Shown: positions 16,232 through 25,812, counted from the first letter of the stretch. The stretch: DNA of 64,000 nucleotides from Halobacillus hunanensis (GCF_900166655.1 NZ_FVZB01000005.1:873001-937000), one strand, 5' to 3'. The notes: generated by a model from the sequence alone, not told the origin. Program-made: numbers and translations.

Positions 16232-18406
16232 TTGTTAGCGACCAGGCAGCGTTTGTTTTTCGGTATGTTCGTTCTGTTCATCGCATCATTGATGATGGTC
16301 GGCTATGTACATGCGGAAGAAAACGAAGAGGATAGTAAGTTAGGTATAAACCCCAAACCTCAGGAAGTGAAAAAGCTGGGTGAAGGTTTCCCTCTGACCC
16401 CTGTTGTAGGTTTGGTTGTCGGGGAGAATACAGATGAAGCAGCTGTACGCGAAGTGAAACAAGCCTTAAAAGAAGCCGAGGTTAAACGAATTGTTCGAAA
16501 GACAGCTGGAGAGTCAGCACCAAATACTCCTATTACGATATGGATCGGGGGACCTTCCGAAAACTCGGCGACAGTGGAAGTGCTGAAGAATTCGGAAGTG
16601 GAGGGACCTGAAGAGCTGCAAGAAGAAGGCTATGTATTCGTTTCACAGAATAAAACTAAGAAGCAAATTGTTCTTGCTGGGAAGGACAAGGCTGGAACGT
16701 TTTACGCGGCTCAGACGTTTGAGCAAATCATTAAAGAGAGAAAAGGTCGGGATTGGATTCCAGCTGTAGAAATTCGTGATTGGCCTGACATGGATATCCG
16801 TGGTTCAATTGAAGGGTTTTACGGTCCTCCGTGGTCACACGAAGATCGGTTAAGCCAGCTGGAGTTTTACAGTGAGAATAAGATGAATGCCTATATATAC
16901 GCACCAAAAGATGATCCTTACCATAGAGAAAAATGGCGTGAACCTTATCCTGCCGAAGAGTTAAGTGATCTGCAGGAGCTAGTGGATAAAGCCAATGACA
17001 ATCACATTGAATTTACATTTTCCCTTTCACCAGGAAATACAGTTTGTTATTCAGGGGATCAGGATTTTGAATTATTAATGGATAAAATGGAAGCGGTATG
17101 GGACCTCGGAGTCCGTTCGTATGCGATTTTTCTAGATGATATCAGCTACGACCTTCACTGCGAGCAGGACAAGGAGAAATTCGGAGATGAAGCTGATCCG
17201 ACGGCTGCCGCTCAAGCTTATCTTTTAAATCGATTTAATCAGGAGTTTATTCAAACCCATGAAGGTGCCGAGCGGTTAATTACAGTTCCGACAGATTACG
17301 CCGGGAATCATACAAACACGTATCGTAAACAATTTGCTGAATTAGTGCATGATGAGATTGTAGTCATGTGGACAGGTCCTGCTGTCGTTCCTGAGGAAAT
17401 AACCTCTGAGGGAGCAGCAAAGGTATCGGAGATCTTTCAGCATGATCTATTAATTTGGGACAATTACCCTGTCAATGACTTTGAGAGAAACCGGTTATTC
17501 TTGGGTCCTTTAGTTAAAAGGGATGCTGACTTAACAGAAAACGGAGTCATCGGCTTGACCGCAAATCCTATGAATGAGGCAGAAGCTTCGAAAATTCCAC
17601 TGTACACCATTGCTGATTATACGTGGAACTCCTATGCTTACGATCCAAAGGAGTCATGGGAACGCAGTATTCAGTCATTTGGCGGTGATGCGGCCAATGC
17701 ACTGAGAACTTTTGCAGAAAACTCTTATTCCTCACGTATTACGGATAAAGAATCGTTAACGCTAAGCCCGTTAATTGAAGAATTTTGGGCGGCTTACGAA
17801 TCAGCAGACGCAGAGCAAGCGGCAGAAAACTTAATTGCTGAATTTGAAAATATACAAACCGTACCGGAAAGATTACGGGAGAATATGGATAATAAAAGGT
17901 TCCTTGAAGAGGTAGATCCATATTTAGAGAAACTGAAATTATCCGGGGAAGCTGGTGTCATCGCTGTTCAACTGTTAATGGCAGAGAAAGCCGGAGATTC
18001 AGGTGAGGCTGAACAATATAGAGAGAAGCTTATGGCTAAAGTCAATGAACTTGAAGAAATACCGCAGCAGGTTGGTAAGTTTGTGGTTAAACCATTCCTG
18101 TTTCAGGCGATCTATGGAGAATATGTACTGTCCAGACCCCTTGATGGTGTCAACAAATTTCGGGGGGCAGGGGAGCTCATCCAGTACACCCCTGAGCATG
18201 GAGACACGACAGGCACGAACATATACGGGTATGAGGTGACTGTAGTAGAAGGCAAGGTTGTTAAAAGAGGCGGCAACAATTCACCTATTCCAGACAATGG
18301 GTATGTGCTTAGTATTCATGGCAGTGACTGGCTAATGGAAAATGCTTTAATGGGGGCAGAGGTCGACATTAAAGACGGCCGTGTACTCATTACTATCCCT
18401 AAATGA
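16232..18406 (+). CDS. Secreted GH84 beta-N-acetylglucosaminidase
   Basis: Predicted extracellular glycosidase that removes N-acetylglucosamine from glycans. Layout: signal peptide over about the first 28 residues ending near YVHAEE; an N-terminal hexosaminidase-associated domain to about residue 175; then the GH84 barrel with RGSIEGFYGPPWSHEDR and the catalytic aspartate pair in FLDDIS near residue 300; then a helical C-terminal region. TTG at 16232 is preferred because AAGGTGG (16216-16222) sits 9 bases away, while GTG at 16223 directly abuts it. It is monocistronic with a strong terminator and a candidate cre site upstream. Confidence 0.88.
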   Translation: MLATRQRLFFGMFVLFIASLMMVGYVHAEENEEDSKLGINPKPQEVKKLGEGFPLTPVVGLVVGENTDEAAVREVKQALKEAEVKRIVRKTAGESAPNTPITIWIGGPSENSATVEVLKNSEVEGPEELQEEGYVFVSQNKTKKQIVLAGKDKAGTFYAAQTFEQIIKERKGRDWIPAVEIRDWPDMDIRGSIEGFYGPPWSHEDRLSQLEFYSENKMNAYIYAPKDDPYHREKWREPYPAEELSDLQELVDKANDNHIEFTFSLSPGNTVCYSGDQDFELLMDKMEAVWDLGVRSYAIFLDDISYDLHCEQDKEKFGDEADPTAAAQAYLLNRFNQEFIQTHEGAERLITVPTDYAGNHTNTYRKQFAELVHDEIVVMWTGPAVVPEEITSEGAAKVSEIFQHDLLIWDNYPVNDFERNRLFLGPLVKRDADLTENGVIGLTANPMNEAEASKIPLYTIADYTWNSYAYDPKESWERSIQSFGGDAANALRTFAENSYSSRITDKESLTLSPLIEEFWAAYESADAEQAAENLIAEFENIQTVPERLRENMDNKRFLEEVDPYLEKLKLSGEAGVIAVQLLMAEKAGDSGEAEQYREKLMAKVNELEEIPQQVGKFVVKPFLFQAIYGEYVLSRPLDGVNKFRGAGELIQYTPEHGDTTGTNIYGYEVTVVEGKVVKRGGNNSPIPDNGYVLSIHGSDWLMENALMGAEVDIKDGRVLITIPK

Positions 18407-18414
18407 TTATAAAC

Positions 18415-18451
18415 AAAACCCCTCATGGCCCTAACGGTCATGAGGGGTTTT
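18415..18451. terminator. Bidirectional terminator between the GH84 gene and the peroxiredoxin gene
   Basis: AAAACCCCTCATG pairs with CATGAGGGGTTTT, with three further pairs inside, between converging genes. Confidence 0.93.
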
Positions 18452-18474
18452 TATGTGTGATCAAATGGGTTGTT

Positions 18475-19140
18475 TTATTTGTTAAGGTCCTTTTTGCAGA
18501 AGTACCAATCTACACAATCATATTCTGGATCATCCATCCGCTTATCGGCATCTTCTTGTGTTTTAGGAGGTGGTGCGATAACTTGTTCACCCTTCTGCCA
18601 ATCAGCCGGTGTCGAGACACCATGTTCTTCCGTCGTCTTCAGTGCTTCCACTAGACGAACAATTTCAGCCATGTTTCGGCCGGTAGTCAACGGATAGTAT
18701 ATAATGGAGCGTATCGTTCCTTTATCATCGATGACAAACACAGCGCGGGATGTCTCGGTACCACTGCTTTCAGGCATGATCATGCCAAATTTTGTTGCGA
18801 CTTTTTTATCCAAGTCTGCGATAACTGGAAATTGAATTTTCGTTTGAAAGTTTTCTTCAATATTCCGAATCCAGGCAATGTGGGACGAAATACTATCAAT
18901 ACTTAAACCGACAAGCTCTGTATCAAGTTCTTGAAGCTGGTCATAAATTCCTTGAAAACCAACAAATTCTGTTGTGCAGACAGGGGTAAAGTCGGCCGGG
19001 TGCGAAAATAAGACAAACCATTTCCCTTTATAAGCATCTAGGGAGAGGTCTCCTTGTGTAGATGCGGCTTTAAAGTCAGGTGCTCTTTCACCAATACGAG
19101 GCATGCTAATGGTCTGTGTTTGATTTTGATCGTTTTCCAT
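18475..19140 (-). CDS. Peroxiredoxin with C-terminal cysteine tail
   Basis: Thiol peroxidase of the AhpC/TSA superfamily that reduces peroxides. The peroxidatic cysteine is in HPADFTPVCTTEF, and the C-terminal domain has FPVIADLDKKVATKFGM and an arginine in TSRAVFVID. Two further cysteines occur near the end (YDCVDWYFC), which could resolve the disulfide. The start at 19140 gives 221 residues and has AAAGGGAG upstream; the open frame continues 30 codons upstream without homology. Single gene. Confidence 0.9.
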   Translation of the reverse strand: MENDQNQTQTISMPRIGERAPDFKAASTQGDLSLDAYKGKWFVLFSHPADFTPVCTTEFVGFQGIYDQLQELDTELVGLSIDSISSHIAWIRNIEENFQTKIQFPVIADLDKKVATKFGMIMPESSGTETSRAVFVIDDKGTIRSIIYYPLTTGRNMAEIVRLVEALKTTEEHGVSTPADWQKGEQVIAPPPKTQEDADKRMDDPEYDCVDWYFCKKDLNK

Positions 19141-19746
19141 TTTTGTGCGACACTCCCTTTTTAAAAAAATCGATTTAACGTCATCATATATGTAACCGGT
19201 TTTATGCTCTATTAAACTAAAATTTAACAAGCAGGAATTTTGATAAATTTATTAGGCTAAGCCAGTATTTTGAAAAACTCGATTCCGAATGTCTGAGGGG
19301 TGAAGGGGAGGTGGAGAAGGAGTCGCTTTCCGTGGGAGTACTGTGAGCTTCCTCAGGCTGCCGCCTTGCGGGATCTCACCTTGTACTTTAGTCCCACAGG
19401 AGTCTCCCCCTTCCCCATCTCCCTTTCCGTATGTTTTTTTCGGAATCAACTCGAAACCACTTTCCATTAGCTGTTTATTAGTACAATTAGTCCAAAAAAT
19501 TCCACAAACCACCGTTCCGTATTTTATTAAGATGGTCCCTATGAGTTCATTGTTGAAATAGCGAGGGGGGATGACTGCGAGACCACCTACAGTAAAGAAA
19601 AGGCTGTCGAGAACCCGGAGATGGAGGAGGATTGCCGTCTTTCTCGAGGAAGGAGAATAGTATTCGCCCGTACACAAAAATGATAGTAGGGAAAACAAGG
19701 GATTTCTCTATAACCTGTTAAAATTACAAAAGGAGGAGGAACATTG
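19141..19746. other. Long intergenic region carrying a dispersed palindromic repeat
   Basis: About 600 bases with no credible gene. Positions 19321-19405 are one copy of an 85-base repeat also present, inverted, at 38085-38169. Reading frames crossing the repeat have no family resemblance or start signals. AGGAGGAGG at about 19731-19739 is the ribosome site of the broken acetyltransferase that follows. Confidence 0.75.
19321..19405 (-). repeat. 85-base dispersed repeat, copy 1 (inverted relative to copy 2)
   Basis: Read on the minus strand it runs AGACTCCTGTGGGA, then GTACAAGGTGAGATCCCG, AAGGCGGCAGCCTGAGGAAG, CTCAC and CGGAAAGCGA. It matches 38085-38169 with a handful of differences and the same length. 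It resembles the GC-rich intergenic repeat family common in Bacillaceae. Confidence 0.88.
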
Positions 19747-20216
19747 ATGGAAGTTATTTCAAACCATAAACTAGACAAAAATGTAGTTACGGCTTTTTTT
19801 ACGGCCCATTGGGGAAGTTCGAAAATGGTCGTATCACGGGGGATATTTCAATGTGATCAGTTAGAGCGGTATTAAATGAAAATGGAGACATCATGGGCTT
19901 AATTACATATATCATTGAAGAAGATGAGTGTGAAGTTATTTCGTTAGATAGTGTGGTCGAGAACAAAGGTGTAGGAACGTTACTTTTACAAAAGGTTGAA
20001 AAGACAGTGCGTGAAAAAGGTCATCAACATATCCGTTTAGTGACGACAAATGATAATATACACGCGCTAGGATTCTATCAAAAGAAGGGGTATCGACTTG
20101 AGGAGATTTATCGTGATGCTGTTGAGAAGGCAAGGAAGATGAAACCCGAAATCCCTTTTCTATCAGACAACGGGATACCCATCACTGACGAAATCCTATT
20201 AGTAAAACACTTGTAA
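19747..20216 (+). pseudogene. GNAT acetyltransferase, frameshifted
   Basis: The first part, from ATG 19747, reads MEVISNHKLDKN then FFTAHWGSSKMVVSRG and stops at 19873. The rest continues in another frame from about 19866 as AVLNENGDIMGLITY and on to KPEIPFLSDNGIPITDE. Joined, these form one GNAT acetyltransferase, with acetyl-CoA loop VVENKGVGTLLLQK. The shift needs a net loss of one base (or 3n+1) near 19864. Good ribosome site AGGAGGAGG precedes the first ATG. It is either a decayed gene or a sequencing error; an active product from ATG 19893 alone would lack the N-terminal strand. Confidence 0.82.
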
Positions 20217-20236
20217 AAATTCATACAGGCAGCGAA

Positions 20237-20275
20237 AAAGGAGAGAGTTTCCGTTCAATGGATGCTCTCTCCTTT
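20237..20275. terminator. Bidirectional terminator
   Basis: AAAGGAGAGAG (20237-20247) pairs with CTCTCTCCTTT (20265-20275), between the broken GNAT gene and the converging MFS gene. Confidence 0.88.
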
Positions 20276-20284
20276 ATTACTACC

Positions 20285-21733
20285 TTACATATTTTCTGCT
20301 TTTTTCTTACCGTGTTCTGTTTCCACAGCTTCAAACTCTTCTTCAGCTGGCGGGTAGGTCCTTTTAACAAAGATTGATAAGATAATACCGATTAACGATA
20401 AAACGGCAATGACCATAAAAGCAACGTTGACTCCGTGGATGCCAGGATTTGAGATGGATGGAGCTTGCTGGGCGCTTTGGGCCGTCATCGTCATGATCGT
20501 AACGAGGATGGCGGTTCCGACGGATGCAGCGATTTGCCGCATCGTATTGTTCATAGCCGCTCCATGTGGAATCAATTTTTGCGGCAATTGGTTCAAACCT
20601 GCTGTCGTTACCGGCATCATCACCATCGAGAATCCAAACATACGGACAGCATACATGACAATTAAGAAAGTAAGCGTCGTTGATGTACCCAAGAAGCCAA
20701 AAGCTAAGGTTGCACCAGTCATAATCGTTAAACCAACTATCCCTAACAAACGAGCTCCAATCCGGTCAAAAATTCGTCCGGTAATCGGGGACATTAATCC
20801 GGAAATAAGAGCACCAGGAAGGAGAACGAGTCCGGACTCCATAGCTGTGAAATCTCTCATATTCTGCATATACAGCGGGATTAAGGTTTCTGAGCCGATC
20901 AACCCGAGGAATGAGATCATTCCAATTATGGTAGCGATCGTAAATGTGTTGTATTTGAATACCCGGAACTCAAGCATTGGGTGATTCATACGTAACTGCC
21001 GCATAATAAAGACGACAAGCGTAAGGGCCCCAATGGCAAGAATGGCGATAGTTCGCCCACTATCCCACCCATAGTTTCCGGCACTTGAGAAACCAAACAG
21101 AAGTCCTCCAAAGCCGACGGAAGATAAGATGATCGATGGAATATCGAGTTTCGGATATGTGAGTTCTGTAACATTTTTTAAAATGAAATAAGCAATAAAA
21201 ATAATTAAAATCGCTAAAGGTAAAACGAGTAGAAAAAGAAATCTCCAAGAATAATGAGATGTGACCCAGCCTGACAAGGTCGGTCCAATCGCTGGAGCAA
21301 AGGAGATTACAAGCCCGATATACCCCATTGCTGCTCCTCGTTTATTAACAGGGAAAATTAAAAGAAATACCGTCTGCATGAGCGGCAGCATAATCCCGGC
21401 TCCGGCTGATTGAATGATTCTTCCAATTAACAATACACCGAAGTTTGGGGCAAGCCCTCCTACAATTGTCCCCACAGTAAATACACTCATAGCTGTCATA
21501 AAGAGCTGTCGAGTCGTAAAGCGTTCAATTAGGAAGGCAGTAATGGGAATCATTACTCCATTCACAAGCATAAAGACCGTAGTCAGCCATTGAGCTGTAT
21601 TAGCTGATATATTCATTTCATCCATAATTGGAGGAATAGCTGTAATCATAAGTGTCTGATTTAATATCGCGATAAAGGAACCCGCGAGCAATAGACCAGC
21701 CATTAACGTTTTGTTATAAGGTTGCATCGTCAT
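20285..21733 (-). CDS. MFS multidrug efflux transporter, DHA2 (EmrB/QacA) family
   Basis: A 482-residue, 14-helix type transporter that exports drugs or toxic compounds using the proton gradient. Seen: the first-helix motif FIAILNQTLMITAIPPI, the motif C-like GAGIMLPLMQ, and GPTLSGWVTSHYSWRFLFL typical of the DHA2 branch. The closest described relatives in Bacillus are LmrB/MdtP-type pumps; substrate unknown. Ribosome site AGGAGG is 6-7 bases upstream of ATG 21733. No regulator gene adjoins it. Confidence 0.9.
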   Translation of the reverse strand: MTMQPYNKTLMAGLLLAGSFIAILNQTLMITAIPPIMDEMNISANTAQWLTTVFMLVNGVMIPITAFLIERFTTRQLFMTAMSVFTVGTIVGGLAPNFGVLLIGRIIQSAGAGIMLPLMQTVFLLIFPVNKRGAAMGYIGLVISFAPAIGPTLSGWVTSHYSWRFLFLLVLPLAILIIFIAYFILKNVTELTYPKLDIPSIILSSVGFGGLLFGFSSAGNYGWDSGRTIAILAIGALTLVVFIMRQLRMNHPMLEFRVFKYNTFTIATIIGMISFLGLIGSETLIPLYMQNMRDFTAMESGLVLLPGALISGLMSPITGRIFDRIGARLLGIVGLTIMTGATLAFGFLGTSTTLTFLIVMYAVRMFGFSMVMMPVTTAGLNQLPQKLIPHGAAMNNTMRQIAASVGTAILVTIMTMTAQSAQQAPSISNPGIHGVNVAFMVIAVLSLIGIILSIFVKRTYPPAEEEFEAVETEHGKKKAENM

Positions 21734-21940
21734 TATATTCCTCCTGTTTTCTCAATGGAATAAATCATGTAACTATCAAATTATACTTGGTGTGAGGACA
21801 GCTTACAACTATTTAATTTGGCCCATTTTCTAAGCGCCTTGTCACAGAGAAATTTTATCTTTTCTCATATAAAGAGCAATTTATGAAATGAATTCAGCTA
21901 AATGGTTATAAATTTTTGTAAAAGAAAAATAGATAACACG

Positions 21941-21968
21941 TTGACTTCTATAAATGAATATGTATAAT
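21941..21968 (+). promoter_or_regulatory. Promoter of argGH
   Basis: TTGACT (21941-21946), 16-base spacer, TATAAT (21963-21968), just upstream of the T-box leader. TGAATATGTATA and TATACATTCA flank the region and recall ArgR half-sites, but this is weak. Confidence 0.7.
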
Positions 21969-21989
21969 TATAAATATTAAATAATAAAT

Positions 21990-22240
21990 ATACATTCAAC
22001 GACGAAGATAAGTAGATCGGTGAACGAACAACAGCGAGCCGGGAGTGGTGGAAGCCTGGTAGTTCATCCCGTATCGAAACGCCCTTCAGAGAAGTTCGAG
22101 TGAACATAAGTAGCTCGTAAACCGGGACTCCCCGTTATCAGGATTCAAGCGGGTCTATGCTTAATAGACAATCAGAGTGGTACCGCGGATTAACAAAGAT
22201 ATGAAATCCGTCTCTAACATTAGTTAGAGGCGGATTATTT
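21990..22240 (+). ncRNA. T-box leader of argGH
   Basis: A T-box riboswitch, which senses uncharged tRNA. Seen: stem I elements (AAGTAGATC; GCGAGCCGGGAGTGGTGG) near 22005-22055, and the T-box AGAGTGGTACCGCGG at 22174-22188. A terminator stem follows, AATCCGTCTCTAAC (22205-22218) with GTTAGAGGCGGATT (22223-22236), then a T-run. The specifier codon is not certain. Two arginine triplets, CGT and CGC, lie in the 3' side of stem I, and arginine fits the genes controlled. Confidence 0.92.
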
Positions 22241-22269
22241 TAATGGAATTTTACAAGGAGGCATTTACA

Positions 22270-23508
22270 ATGACAAAACCTAAAGTAGTATTGGCCTATT
22301 CAGGAGGACTTGATACATCTATTTCGGTCAAATGGATCCAGGAGAAATACGGGTATGATGTAATTGCGCTAGGCTTAGATGTCGGCGAAGGAAAGGATCT
22401 TGAAACGATTCGTCAAAAAGCATTGGATGTTGGGGCTATCAAGGCGATCATGGTAGATGCGAAGGAACTCCTTGCTGAGGGATACTTAATGCCAGCCCTA
22501 AAAGCGAATGCGTTGTACGAAGGGAAGTATCCTTTATCTTCAGCATTGTCTCGCCCATTGATTTCGAAGCTCTTAGTAGAGATTGCCGAACAGGAAGGAG
22601 CAGTTGCGGTCGCTCATGGCTGTACAGGGAAAGGAAATGACCAGGTGAGATTTGAAGTGTCGATTCAGGCACTTAACCCGGACCTCGAGATTATCGCCCC
22701 TGTCAGAGAGTGGGGGATGACACGTGATGAACAAATTAAATACGCAGAGGATAAAGGAATTCCGGTTCCTGTTAATTTAGATAATCCATTTTCGATCGAT
22801 GCTAATATTTGGGGACGTGCCTGCGAAGCTGGAGTGCTTGAAGATCCGTGGGCCGAAGCTCCTGAAGCCGCGTATGCATGGACAAATCCGGTTGAAAAGA
22901 CACCAGATTCACCAGACGTAATAGATATCGAGTTTAATAGTGGCGTTCCTGTTGCCTTAAATGGCCAGCCGATGGATATTGTGCCCCTAATCGAAAAATT
23001 AAATGATTTAGGCGGACTGCACGGTGTCGGACGTATTGACCATACGGAAAATCGCCTCGTTGGGATTAAATCGAGAGAAGTATATGAGAATCCGGGAGCG
23101 ATGATCTTAATTAACGCACACAAAGAACTAGAATTTCTGACATTAACGCGAGAAGTATCGCAGTATAAAGCAACGGTCGACCAGCAAATGGCCAAGATGA
23201 TCTATGATGGCTTATGGTATTCACCTTTACAGCCTGCATTGCAAGCATTTGTGGAAGAAACACAAAAAACAGTTACGGGTACGGTGAAAGTGAAGCTGTT
23301 TAAAGGGCATCATACAGTTATTGGTAAGAAATCACCGGTTAGCCTTTATAATGACGAATTATCCACATATTCGAAGCATGATGCGTTTGATCACGATGCC
23401 GCAGTTGGTTTCATTAAACTGTGGGGACTGCCGACTAAAGTTCATGCAGATGTGCATAAAGGTGAGGATAAAAAGGCTTCCCAACAGCCAGTGAGTGTTT
23501 ATGAGTAA
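22270..23508 (+). CDS. argG: Argininosuccinate synthase
   Basis: Joins citrulline and aspartate using ATP, the seventh step of arginine synthesis. The nucleotide-binding motif AYSGGLDTS is at the N-terminus, followed by [15 protein letters not shown]. The start at 22270 gives 412 residues and has AAGGAGG 8-9 bases upstream; the frame extends nine codons into the leader terminator. Expression depends on the T-box leader. Its end overlaps argH (ATGAGTAA). Confidence 0.96.
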   Translation: MTKPKVVLAYSGGLDTSISVKWIQEKYGYDVIALGLDVGEGKDLETIRQKALDVGAIKAIMVDAKELLAEGYLMPALKANALYEGKYPLSSALSRPLISKLLVEIAEQEGAVAVAHGCTGKGNDQVRFEVSIQALNPDLEIIAPVREWGMTRDEQIKYAEDKGIPVPVNLDNPFSIDANIWGRACEAGVLEDPWAEAPEAAYAWTNPVEKTPDSPDVIDIEFNSGVPVALNGQPMDIVPLIEKLNDLGGLHGVGRIDHTENRLVGIKSREVYENPGAMILINAHKELEFLTLTREVSQYKATVDQQMAKMIYDGLWYSPLQPALQAFVEETQKTVTGTVKVKLFKGHHTVIGKKSPVSLYNDELSTYSKHDAFDHDAAVGFIKLWGLPTKVHADVHKGEDKKASQQPVSVYE

Positions 23509-24874
23509 ATTGTGGGGCGGACGTTTTACGAAGCCAACGAACAAACTGGTCGAAGAGTACACCTCTTCGATCGGCTTTGACGTTAAACTGGCTTTACACG
23601 ATATTCAAGGCAGTTTAGCTCATGTGGAGATGCTAGGGGAGTGCCAAATTATTTCACAAGAGGAAGTCTCTCAAATCAAAGAGGGCTTACACATTATTAA
23701 GAAGAAAATAGAAAACGAAGAAGTTGAGTTTTCGGTTGAACAAGAAGATATTCATATGAATATCGAAAAGCTGCTGATTGAAGAGATTGGCCCTGTGGGT
23801 GGTAAGCTCCATACCGGGAGAAGCCGAAATGATCAAGTTGCGACTGATATGCATTTATATTTGAAAGAAAAGACACATCATTTAATACAGTTGGTCGAAG
23901 CAGTCCAGGCAGCACTTGTCCACCAGGCGGATGCTCATGTGGAAACAGTCATTCCAGGATATACACACTTGCAAAGAGCCCAGCCTGTTTCATTTGCTCA
24001 CCATTTGCTGGCGTATTTTTGGATGTTTGAGCGGGACAAAGAGCGTCTTCAGGATAGTGTGAAGCGGATTAACTGGTCCCCCCTGGGTGCAGCAGCGCTT
24101 GCTGGTACTCCTTATCCAGTCGACCGTCAGATGACAGCTGAGAAACTCGGATTTGATCACGTTTATCCAAACTCATTGGACGCCGTCAGTGATCGGGATT
24201 TTATTCTGGAGTTTTTATCTATTTCTTCCATTTTAATCACTCATATATCAAGGTTTTCGGAAGAGTTGATTCTATGGAGCAGTCAGGAGTTTAATTTCGT
24301 TGAGCTTGATGATGCGTTTTGTACGGGATCAAGTATTATGCCGCAGAAGAAGAATCCGGATGTGCCTGAACTGCTTCGCGGAAAAACGGGGCGGATTTAT
24401 GGTAATTTGCTGGGATTGCTGACCCTTCTGAAGGGGCTGCCGCTTGCGTACAATAAGGATATGCAGGAGGACAAGGAAGGCATGTTTGATACGGTGGAGA
24501 CGCTGGATGGGGCGCTTTCTCTGCTTGCTCCAATGGTGGAGTCGATGGAAGTGAAGAATGCGAATATGCGTCAGGCGGTGAACGAGGATTATTCAAATGC
24601 GACGGATATTGCAGATTATTTAGCGTTGAAGGGACTTCCGTTTCGTCAGGCGCATGAGGTGATCGGCAAAATTGTGCTGTATGCGATTCATGAGCAGAAG
24701 TTTTTGCTTGATTTGCCGCTTGACGAGTATAAGGGGTTTTCTGAGCTGTTTGAAGAGGATATTTATGAAAAATTAGCGCCTGAACAGGTTGTGGCTGCTC
24801 GAAATAGTGAAGGCGGTACTGGATTTGAACAAGTGGCACAGCAGCTTGAGCTAGCTAAACAGCATGTGCAGTAA
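23501..24874 (+). CDS. argH: Argininosuccinate lyase
   Basis: Cleaves argininosuccinate to arginine and fumarate, the last step of arginine synthesis. The fumarase/aspartase superfamily signature [16 protein letters not shown] is near residue 280, with [13 protein letters not shown] and [10 protein letters not shown] before it. ATG 23501 lies inside the end of argG, giving 457 residues. The SAM-I riboswitch starts less than 100 bases after its stop, and no separate terminator is seen between them. Confidence 0.96.
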   Translation: MSKLWGGRFTKPTNKLVEEYTSSIGFDVKLALHDIQGSLAHVEMLGECQIISQEEVSQIKEGLHIIKKKIENEEVEFSVEQEDIHMNIEKLLIEEIGPVGGKLHTGRSRNDQVATDMHLYLKEKTHHLIQLVEAVQAALVHQADAHVETVIPGYTHLQRAQPVSFAHHLLAYFWMFERDKERLQDSVKRINWSPLGAAALAGTPYPVDRQMTAEKLGFDHVYPNSLDAVSDRDFILEFLSISSILITHISRFSEELILWSSQEFNFVELDDAFCTGSSIMPQKKNPDVPELLRGKTGRIYGNLLGLLTLLKGLPLAYNKDMQEDKEGMFDTVETLDGALSLLAPMVESMEVKNANMRQAVNEDYSNATDIADYLALKGLPFRQAHEVIGKIVLYAIHEQKFLLDLPLDEYKGFSELFEEDIYEKLAPEQVVAARNSEGGTGFEQVAQQLELAKQHVQ

Positions 24875-24906
24875 AGCAGCTTTTTCGTGTAATTTTCTAA
24901 ATATTA

Positions 24907-24935
24907 TTGACTTTAGCAAAGTTTATTTGTAACAT
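24907..24935 (+). promoter_or_regulatory. Candidate promoter of the SAM-I operon
   Basis: TTGACT (24907-24912), 17-base spacer, TAACAT (24930-24935), ending about 28 bases before the aptamer. Confidence 0.5.
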
Positions 24936-24962
24936 GGCAAGTAACTTAATTACGTTTACTTA

Positions 24963-25063
24963 CTCTTATCTAGAGCAGGCTGAGGGATTTGGCCCTTTGA
25001 CGCCCGGCAACCGGTCTATAGACACGGTGCTACTTCCAACGGACATAGTCCGGAAGATGAGAG
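24963..25063 (+). ncRNA. SAM-I (S-box) riboswitch aptamer
   Basis: The S-box consensus is clear. P1 is CTCTTATC (24963-24970) with GATGAGAG (25056-25063). Inside are AGAGCAGGCTGAGGGATTTG, then GGCCCTTTGACGCCCGGCAACC and the P4 region. The class binds S-adenosylmethionine and switches transcription off when SAM is plentiful. Here it controls five genes that are not classical methionine-synthesis genes. Confidence 0.97.
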
Positions 25064-25080
25064 GTCGAAGCAAAATCTTC

Positions 25081-25110
25081 AGCCTCTTTCATTTTGAAAG
25101 GGGCTTTTTA
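25081..25110 (+). terminator. Riboswitch terminator
   Basis: AGCCTCTTTC (25081-25090) pairs with GAAAGGGGCT (25096-25105), followed by five T. It forms the expression platform of the SAM-I riboswitch. Confidence 0.92.
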
Positions 25111-25134
25111 TTATTCAAAAAGCGGGTGATTGAA

Positions 25135-25800
25135 ATGAATAAGGCGGAGCGGTTGAAGCGGTCAAAGGATCCACAGGTTACCGAGCGGTTTGACGGACGG
25201 CTGCCGCCGGGTCAGGTTTTAACGGAGAAGTTCCCTATTTTAACAGTTGGTGAAGTACCATCCTATGACCTCGAACAATGGGATTTTCAGATTGCCGGGG
25301 CTGGGGATGAAACGCTTCGTTTTTCATATCAGGATTTTATGGAGCTGCCACAGTCGAAAGTTGTTTGTGATATTCACTGTGTGACGAGGTGGTCAAAGTT
25401 CGATAGTGAGTTTGAAGGAGTCCTGCTGAAAGATTTACTGGATGGGTTTGAGATTCCTAAAGACAATCGTTACGTGATGGTTCATGGGGATTATGATTAT
25501 ACAGCTAATATTGCTCTACAAGATTTGTTAGCGAAAGATGTGATCCTGGCTCATTCCTATAATGGCAAACCGCTGACGGAAAAGCATGGTTTTCCATTCC
25601 GGCTCGTTATCCCGCACTTGTACTTCTGGAAGAGTGTAAAGTGGATTAGAGGTTTTGAGTTTAAGGAGTTAGATACGCCTGGTTTTTGGGAACAAAATGG
25701 GTTTCATAACGAAGGAGATCCGTTTAAAGAACAGCGCTTTACTGATGAGAGTGAAGTTATGGAAGAGGGTAAATGGAAAGAAAAGGATTTTGATTATTAA
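25135..25800 (+). CDS. Sulfite-oxidase-fold molybdopterin oxidoreductase (YuiH-like)
   Basis: A 221-residue protein of the SUOX/YedY superfamily, whose members bind a molybdenum cofactor and oxidise or reduce sulfur compounds. Seen: VVCDIHCVTRWS, with cysteine 82 in the place of the molybdenum ligand, and LTEKHGFPFRLVIPHLYFWKSVKWIRGFEF. No Tat or Sec signal is present, unlike the methionine sulfoxide reductase MsrP, so it should be cytoplasmic. The start is ATG 25135 after the riboswitch terminator; GGGTGAT upstream is a modest ribosome site. First gene of a SAM-controlled operon. The reaction is not known from sequence. Confidence 0.85.
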   Translation: MNKAERLKRSKDPQVTERFDGRLPPGQVLTEKFPILTVGEVPSYDLEQWDFQIAGAGDETLRFSYQDFMELPQSKVVCDIHCVTRWSKFDSEFEGVLLKDLLDGFEIPKDNRYVMVHGDYDYTANIALQDLLAKDVILAHSYNGKPLTEKHGFPFRLVIPHLYFWKSVKWIRGFEFKELDTPGFWEQNGFHNEGDPFKEQRFTDESEVMEEGKWKEKDFDY

Positions 25801-25812
25801 GGAGGCTGGACA

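Noticed and set aside
19252-19698. Open frame of 148 codons on the minus strand between the peroxiredoxin and broken GNAT genes
   Set aside because: It runs through the 85-base dispersed repeat, has no ribosome site and resembles no protein family.
20409-20984. Open frame of 191 codons opposite the MFS transporter
   Set aside because: Antisense shadow of a membrane protein gene; no ribosome site or homology, while the minus-strand gene is clear.
22665-23195. Open frame of 176 codons opposite argG
   Set aside because: Antisense to a highly conserved gene and without its own signals.
24336-24839. Open frame of 167 codons opposite the end of argH
   Set aside because: Proline- and serine-rich antisense translation with no start signal.
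24907-25134. Extension of the molybdopterin gene upstream
   Set aside because: The extension would translate the SAM riboswitch and its terminator.
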